Translations under genes and position numbers: made by a program
Part shown: positions 1-5,700 of the stretch, in pieces
Numbering within the stretch: the first letter of the stretch is position 1
Layout of the letters: each line of letters begins with the position of its first letter
Assembly (NCBI GenBank): GCA_903928395.1
Contig: CAIYQS010000202.1
Location: forward strand, 1-7,396
DNA: 7,396 nt
Origin: an uncultured Actinomycetes bacterium
GTDB taxonomy: Bacteria; Actinomycetota; Actinomycetes; Nanopelagicales; Nanopelagicaceae
Reading direction: 5' to 3'
The notes under the pieces: model-generated
Told to the model about the DNA's origin: nothing
Databases searched by the model: none
The model's input: the letters and a program-made list of their open reading frames with translations, nothing else

Positions 1-138
1 ATCCAAATTTTTATCGCATGCCGCAACGATGGCTCCTTTGGCGACCAATAAAGTCGCAACAGCACGGCCTATTCCACTCCCCGCGCCAGTCACAATAATC
101 AGATGGCCCGTAATATCTTCGGTATTTGCAAGGTTCAT
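1..138 (-). CDS. Short-chain dehydrogenase/reductase (SDR), N-terminal part
   Basis: Only the first 46 codons are inside the window; the rest lies beyond the left edge. The visible protein begins MNLANTEDITG and then carries the classical SDR cofactor motif TGAGSGIG at residues 17-24, followed by the helix RAVATLLVAKG and a second strand ending in Asp42 (IVAACD). An acidic residue there usually means NAD(H) rather than NADP(H) preference. The catalytic Ser-Tyr-Lys region is not visible, so substrate cannot be judged. The ATG directly follows the TAA of the upstream ADC-like gene (TAAATG, no gap) and has an AAGGA box six bases upstream inside that gene, so the two are almost certainly one operon with coupled translation. 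The family call is secure from the Rossmann motif and spacing; the function is unknown beyond 'NAD-dependent alcohol, sugar or keto-acid oxidoreductase'. Confidence 0.9.
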   Translation of the reverse strand, partial: MNLANTEDITGHLIIVTGAGSGIGRAVATLLVAKGAIVAACDKNLD

Positions 139-900
139 TTAAATTCCTTTCGCCAACAAGTCAACCAAAATTTCTCCTGGCACCAAAGTAAAATCTACTT
201 TCCAATAAAAACTTTCTAAGGGTTCGAGCACAGGCAGCTTATACAGCGGTGCATTAATATTTGGTTCAAGAACGAGCGTTGCTGGACCTTTCCAGCACTC
301 TCTCACTACAACGTCTGAAAGTACTCTCGATGTAATTTGGTCTAGCCCGTTCGAGCCATCGATGTTCCTGATAACTTTGTGATTTATATTCTCACGAAAA
401 GGAAAGTAGCGACTTAATTCTTCAATTTGAGCCCTTTGATATTTATAAGGTGTAGTGGTTCGGGCGATCGTTATTCCATTTCGACAAATCTCAGCCACAA
501 TCGTGTCACCACGAATTTCAATCTTGGTATTTCCAAATTTTTTGGGTTGTCCATGAATTTCTCGACCTTGGCTTAGGCCGACATCGGAACTAATAAAAAG
601 ATTTGTACTAAACCCCCCGAAGTGATCACCTGCTGGCGTCGAAACTTTTACGCCAGTCATGATATTTGCCTCTTGGACCTCACCCATTCCCGCAACATCG
701 GGCATGTGATAAAAATGGATCATCACGGTGTCACCCGTACTTTTGATGGGATCTATCAAATGTTCCTTGATAGCGGCGCTTTCCGTACGATAGACAGTCG
801 TCACAATTTCGACATCTCGATATTCGATAGGGAATCTTGGAAAGAGTGGTGCATTAGGAGGGATTGTCCACATGGACGTTGCGGACTCTTTTTCGCTCAC
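139..900 (-). CDS. Acetoacetate decarboxylase superfamily protein (Schiff-base enzyme, substrate uncertain)
   Basis: A 253-residue protein aligning end to end with clostridial acetoacetate decarboxylase as I recall it. Shared landmarks are FPRFP near residue 20, VYRTE (37-41), the GMG turn (71-73) with Glu77, GREIHGQPKKFG (112-123), IRNIDGS (177-183) and VRECWKGPATL (199-209). Lys120 matches the Schiff-base Lys115 and Lys121 the pKa-lowering Lys116; Glu77 matches Glu76. The positions of Arg29 and Glu61 hold Val30 and His62 instead, so classical acetoacetate decarboxylation is doubtful; superfamily relatives do retro-aldol or dehydration chemistry. I chose the GTG at 900 because it has AAGGA seven bases upstream and gives an N-terminus as long as the clostridial enzyme. 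An ATG at 930 and a TTG at 960 are in-frame alternatives without a comparable site. Cytoplasmic, no signal peptide. It is first in an operon with an SDR and divergent from an aldose-epimerase-like gene. Confidence 0.88.
   Translation of the reverse strand: MSEKESATSMWTIPPNAPLFPRFPIEYRDVEIVTTVYRTESAAIKEHLIDPIKSTGDTVMIHFYHMPDVAGMGEVQEANIMTGVKVSTPAGDHFGGFSTNLFISSDVGLSQGREIHGQPKKFGNTKIEIRGDTIVAEICRNGITIARTTTPYKYQRAQIEELSRYFPFRENINHKVIRNIDGSNGLDQITSRVLSDVVVRECWKGPATLVLEPNINAPLYKLPVLEPLESFYWKVDFTLVPGEILVDLLAKGI
145..149 (-). promoter_or_regulatory. Ribosome binding site of the SDR gene
   Basis: AAGGA read on the minus strand, six bases before the SDR ATG at 138. It lies within the last codons of the ADC-like gene, whose TAA stop (141-139) abuts the ATG, so ribosomes finishing the first gene are well placed to restart on the second. 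Confidence 0.75.
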
Positions 901-907
901 TCGGAAT

Positions 908-912
908 TCCTT
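908..912 (-). promoter_or_regulatory. Shine-Dalgarno that fixes the ADC-like start
   Basis: AAGGA, within the purine run GGGGAAGGAA (minus strand, 916 to 907), stands seven bases before the GTG at 900. Neither of the longer in-frame starts (ATG at 930, TTG at 960) has a site this good, which favours the GTG. Confidence 0.6.
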
Positions 913-963
913 CCCCAGAACATTTCCCATTGAGTGTGACGACACTATCCTATTTGCCAATAG

Positions 964-981
964 TTGTATACAGTAAACTAA
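964..981 (+). promoter_or_regulatory. Candidate operator, tandem GTnnAC element, copy 1
   Basis: TTGTATACAGTAAACTAA: two GTnnAC units (GTATAC and GTAAAC) repeated every seven bases. It matches the element at 5656-5673 in 14 of 18 positions without gaps (consensus TTGTAWACWGTWRACTAA). GTATAC with flanking T and A also looks like a GntR-family operator core, but the regulator family is only a guess. Confidence 0.4.
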
Positions 982-1000
982 GAATTTTATGAGGGGCTGA

Positions 1001-1930
1001 ATGGAAACTGTTAGTGTTCAAAATGAAGATGTTCGCATCAGTGTTGTTCCCGAGTTGGGGTGCAAGATTATTTCAATCTATGACATGGCTCATGAACACG
1101 AATGGCTCTGGAACGATTTGAATCGACCAATTAGAAAAGCAGATTTTGGAACTAACTACCTTGATTACGACATCAGCGGATTTGATGAATGTTTTCCTAA
1201 TATAGGAGTGTCACAACACCCCCTAGATTCAAACCTTACCTTGCCGGATCACGGCGATCTCTGGTCGATCCCTTGGGCGACGAAAGTCGAAGGCATGTCG
1301 ATATCCGCCAAGGTTGAGGGGCGATCGTTCCCATATATTTTTGCGCGTCAGATTCGACTGAAAGGTCGAAAAATAGAGTTCAGCTATGAAGTGCGTAATG
1401 TAAGCGAGAAAGTTTTTGTGTTTATGTGGTCGGCGCATCCGCTCTTTAGCGTCACAGGAGCGATGAGAATAATGATCAACGGGTCTCCGCGAATGACAAA
1501 GGAATTTAGTATCGGTGGAAGATTGGGAGCAGACGGTCCTGATGGCTATTCTGGACAATTTCGTTCTTACGAGTGGCCAAAGGTTCAAGATCAAAATGGT
1601 ACCGAGATAGACCTCAGCTACATTGGACTTGAAGCGCCTGTTGCGGACAAAGTAGTCCTCAATTCACCGTTGGACGGCAAGGTCACGCTTCTGGACCTAG
1701 CAAGTGAGCGGCGACTTACCATGACCCTCTCGCCAACAGAAATTCAATATCTTGGGATTTGTTTTAATCTAGGGGCTGTCCCCCCAGGAGATAATCCAGG
1801 GACCTGGGTTGCCATCGAACCCACGTCAGGATGTACCGACAATTTGGACGATTCTTATGAAAGAGGAGTCGCGAATTTACTTGCACCGGGAGAAACGCAG
1901 CAATGGACTTTTGAGCTCGATCTCTATTAA
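1001..1930 (+). CDS. Aldose 1-epimerase (mutarotase) family protein
   Basis: A 309-residue protein with the beta-sandwich galactose-mutarotase pattern. Likely active-site residues are His84 in PDHGDLW, His146 in SAHPLF and Glu273 in AIEPTSGCTD, corresponding to the two catalytic histidines and the C-terminal glutamate base of aldose epimerases. GFDECFP (60-66) is another conserved-looking acidic motif. The length is near the family norm (about 290-350). It would interconvert alpha and beta anomers of a free sugar, or bind a related pyranose, in the cytosol; which sugar cannot be told from the sequence. ATG is preceded by GAGGGG. It is transcribed alone, divergent from the ADC-like operon, and ends 25 bases from the convergent ppdK stop. 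Neighbouring dehydrogenase and sugar-acid-dehydratase-like genes fit a role at the entry of an oxidative sugar pathway. The family is clear; the sequence is not a canonical GalM, so I give no gene symbol. Confidence 0.85.
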   Translation: METVSVQNEDVRISVVPELGCKIISIYDMAHEHEWLWNDLNRPIRKADFGTNYLDYDISGFDECFPNIGVSQHPLDSNLTLPDHGDLWSIPWATKVEGMSISAKVEGRSFPYIFARQIRLKGRKIEFSYEVRNVSEKVFVFMWSAHPLFSVTGAMRIMINGSPRMTKEFSIGGRLGADGPDGYSGQFRSYEWPKVQDQNGTEIDLSYIGLEAPVADKVVLNSPLDGKVTLLDLASERRLTMTLSPTEIQYLGICFNLGAVPPGDNPGTWVAIEPTSGCTDNLDDSYERGVANLLAPGETQQWTFELDLY

Positions 1931-1955
1931 ATCTTGATCGAATTCATAAAGAAAT

Positions 1956-4661
1956 TTAGCGCTGCGTATCAGCCGAAGCCAAGGAAACTTTGCTAGAGAT
2001 GCCAGCTCGCCCGGCTTCAAGCCTGGCTACCGGCACTCTAAATGGCGAACAAGAAACATAATCCAATCCCGCCTTTTGAAAGAACTGGATACTTGTGGGA
2101 TCTCCACCGTGTTCACCGCAAACACCCAATTTGAATGTTGGAGAGAATTCTCGCGCTTGATTTTTAGCGATCCGGATAAGGGAACCAACACCATCTTGAT
2201 CCAAGGACTCAAAGGGATTGAATGGCAAGAGTTCCAGGTCCAAGTAACGCGGTAAGAAAGTTGATTCTGCATCGTCCCGGCTAAATCCCCACGTCAATTG
2301 CGTCAGATCGTTGGTACCAAAAGAGAAGAAATCGGCGTATTCCGCAATTCTTGATGCGGTGATCGCAGAACGCGGGGTTTCGATCATGGTTCCAATGGGA
2401 ATGTTCATCTCTTGACCAGTGCCTTTGAGTACTTCTCTGATCTCGGCTTCCAAACTTTCCCGAAGATAGAGCAGCTCACGTTGCGTTGCGACCAAGGGAA
2501 TCATGATCTCTGGAATCGGATTGTGTCCCATTCTTCGCACTTCTATGGTTGCGAGGACCAATGCACGAACCTGCATTTTGAAAAGATCCGGAATCAAAAT
2601 TCCGAGCCGAACTCCGCGCAGTCCCAACATTGGATTGGCTTCGTGCATCCGCTTGACTGCGGTAAAAATCGCGCTTTCTTTTGGAGAGATGGGTTCTCCC
2701 AATGCTTCGGCGCGAGCCAACCGAGCAGACATTTCCGAAAGTTCTGGAAGGAACTCATGGAGCGGTGGATCTAGCAGGCGAACTGTCACGGGTAGCCCCG
2801 ACATCGCCATCATGATTCCAACAAAATCTGTTCTTTGTAACGGTTCCATTTCTGCAAGAACGCCTTTGCGGACTTCATCGCTTTCTGCGAGAACTAGGCG
2901 CTCCACATAGGAGCGTCGTTCCCCGAGGAACATATGTTCTGTTCTACACAACCCAACTCCTTGAGCACCTAAAATGCGAGCTCTCACGGCATCTTCCGGA
3001 GTATCGGCATTGGCGCGAACTTGCATAGTGCGTGATGCGTCAGCAAACTTCATAATCCGGTCAACTGCTTTCACGACTGATCCAGCAGAATCAGTTTGCG
3101 CAGATATCAAGCCTTCGAGGTAGGAGGTTACCGCTGAGGCGATTACAGGAACCGCCCCAAGGTATACGGCGCCGCTTGTACCATCGATCGAAATCACATC
3201 TCCGGCTTGAACTTTCGTTTCACCAACCGTGAAGAAGGTGTTGGATTCATCAATTTGGATGCGTTCTGCTCCACAGACAGCTGTTTTGCCCATCCCTCGT
3301 GCAACCACGGCTGCGTGCGATGTCTTTCCGCCTCGACTAGTAAGAATTCCTTGGGAAGCAACCATTCCTACCAAATCATCCGGGCTTGTTTCTTTTCGCA
3401 CCAGGATAATTTTCTTTCCATCTCTTGCCTCATTTTGCGCGGTGTAAGAATCAAAGACAACCTGACCGACGGCGGCACCTGGTGAGGCAGGAATACCGCG
3501 GGCAATTTCAACAGTCTCGCGAGCCAAGTCAAATTGGGGAAACATCAGGCGAGCGAGTTGATCCCCCGACACCCGCGTTAGCGCTTCGTCTTCAGTAATC
3601 TTTCCTTCATCCAGCAATTGGCAGGCAATTCGAAATGCCGCTTCTGCGGTCCGCTTGGCGACACGGGTTTGAAGTATCCACAATTTCCCGTCTTCGATTG
3701 TAAATTCGATATCGCAGATATCGCGATAATGTAATTCCAGATTCATCATGACAATTTCAAGCTCATCGTGCGCCAATGGATGTAACTTCTTTAGATCTGC
3801 AAGTGGCAGGGTGTTTCGGATCCCAGCAACCACATCTTCGCCTTGGGCCATTTGGAGATAATCGCCGTAAGACCCAAATTCCCCCGTAGCGGGGTTTCGC
3901 GTGAAGGCAACACCAGTCCCCGATTTTTCCGAGAGATTTCCAAAGACCATCGATTGAATATTTACGGCGGTTCCTAGGTCAGATGGAATTCGTTCCCTGC
4001 GCCGGTACAACTGTGCTCTCTCAGAGTTCCAGGAGTTAAATACCGCAACAATCGCTTTCTTCAGTTGTTCCATTGGGTCGTGGCTAAATTTTTCTCCAGT
4101 AAAGGATTCAAGCAAACCGACATACGCTTCACCCAACATCTTAAGTTGATCTGCATCCAAATCAGAAATAGCGACATCATTGAAATGGATTTGGTCGATC
4201 TTCTTAAACTCAGCGCTTGGGAGTTCGTGCACGATTCTGCCAAACATCTCTATAAATCTACGATAGGTATCCCATGCAAACTTGGGGTTCTTCGATTTGT
4301 CAGCGATCCCTTGTGCTACCGCAGGGTTTATGCCCAAATTAAGAATCGTTTCCATCATTCCTGGCATAGAAAATTTTGCTCCCGAACGGACGGACACTAA
4401 GAGCGGATTCTTTTTATCTCCTAGTTTTTTACCAGTTGATTTCTCTAAATGCTTGATCGAAACTTCGAGTTCTTCAATGAGTCCGCTAGGCACGGCACCA
4501 TTTTGAAGATACTCCCGGCAAGCATGCGTGCTGATCGTAAATCCATCTGGGACAGGTAATCCTAGATGGACCATTTCTGCCAGGTTGGCACCTTTTCCGC
4601 CGAGCAGGTCAGATTGGTTTTTATCGCCATATGAGAACGGGTATATAAATCGAGTTTTCAT
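1956..4661 (-). CDS. ppdK: Pyruvate, phosphate dikinase
   Basis: A complete 901-residue PPDK, which reversibly converts pyruvate, ATP and phosphate to PEP, AMP and diphosphate. The N-terminal ATP-grasp part (about 1-375) has GGKGANLAEM (21-30), SVRSGAKFSMPGMMETILN (90-108) and GTGVAFTRNPATGEFG (248-263). The swivelling domain (about 385-505) has SRGGKTSHAAVVARG (442-456) with phospho-acceptor His449. The TIM-barrel PEP/pyruvate domain (about 530-890) has Arg573 in LCRTEHMF, Arg628, Glu761 in MIETPR, Asn784 in SFGTNDLTQ and catalytic Cys848 in GVCGEHGGDPTS. All expected residues are present, so it should be active. The GGK where many PPDKs have GGM before TSH is, from memory, usual in actinobacterial enzymes. 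The ATG at 4661 overlaps the previous gene's stop (ATGA); a GTG at 4730 would add 23 basic residues before the family's natural start and is rejected. No strong ribosome site precedes the ATG, consistent with translational coupling. No PPDK regulatory protein gene is nearby. Confidence 0.98.
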   Translation of the reverse strand: MKTRFIYPFSYGDKNQSDLLGGKGANLAEMVHLGLPVPDGFTISTHACREYLQNGAVPSGLIEELEVSIKHLEKSTGKKLGDKKNPLLVSVRSGAKFSMPGMMETILNLGINPAVAQGIADKSKNPKFAWDTYRRFIEMFGRIVHELPSAEFKKIDQIHFNDVAISDLDADQLKMLGEAYVGLLESFTGEKFSHDPMEQLKKAIVAVFNSWNSERAQLYRRRERIPSDLGTAVNIQSMVFGNLSEKSGTGVAFTRNPATGEFGSYGDYLQMAQGEDVVAGIRNTLPLADLKKLHPLAHDELEIVMMNLELHYRDICDIEFTIEDGKLWILQTRVAKRTAEAAFRIACQLLDEGKITEDEALTRVSGDQLARLMFPQFDLARETVEIARGIPASPGAAVGQVVFDSYTAQNEARDGKKIILVRKETSPDDLVGMVASQGILTSRGGKTSHAAVVARGMGKTAVCGAERIQIDESNTFFTVGETKVQAGDVISIDGTSGAVYLGAVPVIASAVTSYLEGLISAQTDSAGSVVKAVDRIMKFADASRTMQVRANADTPEDAVRARILGAQGVGLCRTEHMFLGERRSYVERLVLAESDEVRKGVLAEMEPLQRTDFVGIMMAMSGLPVTVRLLDPPLHEFLPELSEMSARLARAEALGEPISPKESAIFTAVKRMHEANPMLGLRGVRLGILIPDLFKMQVRALVLATIEVRRMGHNPIPEIMIPLVATQRELLYLRESLEAEIREVLKGTGQEMNIPIGTMIETPRSAITASRIAEYADFFSFGTNDLTQLTWGFSRDDAESTFLPRYLDLELLPFNPFESLDQDGVGSLIRIAKNQAREFSPTFKLGVCGEHGGDPTSIQFFQKAGLDYVSCSPFRVPVARLEAGRAGISSKVSLASADTQR

Positions 4662-5617
4662 AAGGTTGCGAGAATTTCGGTTTCTAATTCGTACTCTTTT
4701 GGCTGGAGGTCTCCTTGCGCCGTCCACCACTTGTAGTAAATATCGAGGCAGTCTCTCAAAGTTTTGCTCGGAGTAAAGCCCAAGGTATCCTCAATCTTTC
4801 GCGAACTAAGGGTGGCAGTATTCTCCGGAAAGGGAAATGAAACATTTCTTAAATTGAAGTTCTCTAACGAGATATTAAAGTCTTTTGGATCAAACGGAAT
4901 GATATTTGGTGTTCGCTCACAGATGCTCGCCGCAATTTCCACAAACCCGGTAGCCGTAGTTCCAAGTGGCATTGCAATATTAAATGCCTCTTTGTCTACT
5001 CCGGAGCTGGCGTTAATAACAGCAACTATCGAATCCGCGACATCTCCCGCATAAATGAAGGAATGCACCGCTTTTCCACCATTCTCTAAAAGTATTGGCC
5101 TGCCTTGAAGTAATCTGCTGAATACAAACGATTCGCGATCTTCGTAATTCTCGGGGCCAAGCACAAATGGCAATCGGAGCGAAGTCGTTTGGAAGAAACC
5201 TGAATTACTGAAATCTGTTAGGAGCGCTTCCGAGCGCATCTTCTCCTTCGCATATGGTGCAAATGGATGAGGCGGACCTTTAGGAAAATCCTCGGAGATT
5301 GGGAAGGAATTACTTGCCGTGTAAACAGCGCCAGTGGAAATGAAAATGTATTTTGCAATCTTGTTGGCAAAGAAATTTCCCGCCTCTTCAATCCACGCGG
5401 AGGAATAGGCAGAAAAATCAATAATGAAATCAAAATTCGAATCGCTAAATTGTGCGAGGGAACCTGGCACTGATCGATCGCAGCTCATATTTGTAACGCC
5501 TGGGATTGGTGCTCGAGTACCCCGATTGGCAACGGTTACCTCTAATCCGGCCGCCACCAAGGCTGAAGCAACATAACGACCCATAAATCTGGTCCCACCG
5601 AATATCAATGCCTTCAT
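4658..5617 (-). CDS. NAD(P)-dependent epimerase/dehydratase family protein (GGTRFMG-type extended SDR)
   Basis: 319 residues. The Rossmann motif GGTRFMG (7-13) begins right after MKALIF, followed by the cofactor-discriminating strand VTVANRGTR, the strand IIDFSAYSS, FISTGAVY (92-99) and the catalytic pair Tyr122/Lys126 (YAKEK). The substrate-side motifs RLPFVLGP (148-155) and FIYAGDVAD (187-195) are typical of extended SDRs. The GGTRF(L/M)G variant with NRG after the second strand is that of proteins often labelled NAD-dependent epimerase or '2'-hydroxyisoflavone reductase' in bacteria; their real substrates are mostly unknown. A sugar or sugar-nucleotide substrate is plausible from context only. 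I chose the ATG at 5617 since family members begin at this strand and GCGGA precedes it closely; the ATG at 5632 would add five residues and has no ribosome site. Its TGA overlaps the ppdK ATG. Transcribed from the promoter at 5655-5684. Confidence 0.88.
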   Translation of the reverse strand: MKALIFGGTRFMGRYVASALVAAGLEVTVANRGTRAPIPGVTNMSCDRSVPGSLAQFSDSNFDFIIDFSAYSSAWIEEAGNFFANKIAKYIFISTGAVYTASNSFPISEDFPKGPPHPFAPYAKEKMRSEALLTDFSNSGFFQTTSLRLPFVLGPENYEDRESFVFSRLLQGRPILLENGGKAVHSFIYAGDVADSIVAVINASSGVDKEAFNIAMPLGTTATGFVEIAASICERTPNIIPFDPKDFNISLENFNLRNVSFPFPENTATLSSRKIEDTLGFTPSKTLRDCLDIYYKWWTAQGDLQPKEYELETEILATL

Positions 5618-5655
5618 ATTTCCGCCCGTCATAGCGTTTGAGTTTATTAGGCGAA

Positions 5656-5673
5656 TTGTAAACTGTTGACTAA
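5656..5673 (+). promoter_or_regulatory. Candidate operator, tandem GTnnAC element, copy 2
   Basis: TTGTAAACTGTTGACTAA: GTAAAC and GTTGAC at a seven-base period, 14 of 18 bases identical to copy 1 at 964-981. It covers most of the minus-strand -10 box and the whole plus-strand -35 box, a position suited to repression in both directions. Confidence 0.45.
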
Positions 5674-5684
5674 TTGCTAGTCAA
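5666..5684. repeat. Perfect inverted repeat containing two -35 boxes
   Basis: TTGACTA, five-base centre ATTGC, TAGTCAA. Each arm is the -35 box of one of the two divergent promoters, so the symmetry could arise from the promoters alone, could be an operator, or could be both. Confidence 0.7.
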
Positions 5685-5694
5685 GGGGTAGCGT
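5666..5694 (+). promoter_or_regulatory. Promoter of the enolase-superfamily gene, predicted leaderless
   Basis: TTGACT (5666-5671), 17 bases, TAGCGT (5689-5694, fits TAnnnT), then six bases to the GTG at 5701, which is where transcription would start. The GTG has no properly spaced ribosome site (AAGGGG lies 12 bases away) and an in-frame TAG at 5689 excludes an earlier start. Together these point to a leaderless mRNA, common in actinobacteria. Confidence 0.55.
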
Positions 5695-5700
5695 CCTGCC

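Larger units (their letters stand above)
901..1000. promoter_or_regulatory. Divergent intergenic region, ADC-like / aldose-epimerase-like genes
   Basis: About 100 bases between two genes reading away from each other, so it must hold both promoters. I could not assign a convincing -35/-10 pair on either strand. TTGGCA on the minus strand (959-954) resembles a -35 but has no -10 at a proper distance. The region contains the palindrome TGTATACA (965-972) inside a tandem GTnnAC element that also occurs in the other divergent gap. The plus-strand gene has GAGGGG at 991-996 as its ribosome binding site. Confidence 0.5.
5655..5684 (-). promoter_or_regulatory. Promoter of the epimerase-ppdK operon
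   Basis: On the minus strand, TTGACT (5684-5679) and TACAAT (5660-5655) are separated by 18 bases, close to the housekeeping sigma consensus (five of six in each box). A start near 5648 would leave a leader of about 30 bases. The -35 is one arm of the palindrome at 5666-5684, and the -10 overlaps the tandem GTnnAC element, so a bound regulator would block it. Confidence 0.6.

Noticed and set aside
622..933. Open frame of 103 codons on the plus strand
   Set aside because: It lies entirely opposite the ADC-like gene, has no recognisable motif and no supporting ribosome site; it is a shadow of the real frame.
901..960. Longer ADC-like protein from TTG at 960 or ATG at 930
   Set aside because: Neither start has a good ribosome site, while GTG at 900 has AAGGA at seven bases and matches the length of the known enzyme. 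The ATG at 930 remains possible.
1229..1594. Minus-strand open frame of 121 codons within the aldose-epimerase-like gene
   Set aside because: No domain-like pattern, and the plus-strand protein has clear catalytic motifs over the same bases.
1913..1945. Imperfect inverted repeat (GAGCTCGATC / GATCGAATTC) spanning the convergent gene ends, considered as a terminator
   Set aside because: Two mismatches in ten, a 13-base loop, no GC-rich stem and no T run on either strand. It is too weak to call, although termination must happen somewhere near here.
2412..2910. Overlapping plus-strand open frames of 120 and 135 codons inside ppdK
   Set aside because: They are antisense to the PEP-binding domain of PPDK, where the coding frame is beyond doubt. 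Their composition (Arg/Ser/Thr-rich) is what antisense frames give.
4662..4730. Upstream GTG start for ppdK adding 23 residues
   Set aside because: The extra residues are arginine-rich, overlap the coding end of the previous gene, and precede the point where PPDK proteins normally begin.
5618..5632. ATG at 5632 as start of the epimerase
   Set aside because: It has no ribosome site and would add only MTGGN before the normal Rossmann start. The ATG at 5617 fits the family better, although the ribosome site there is also modest.
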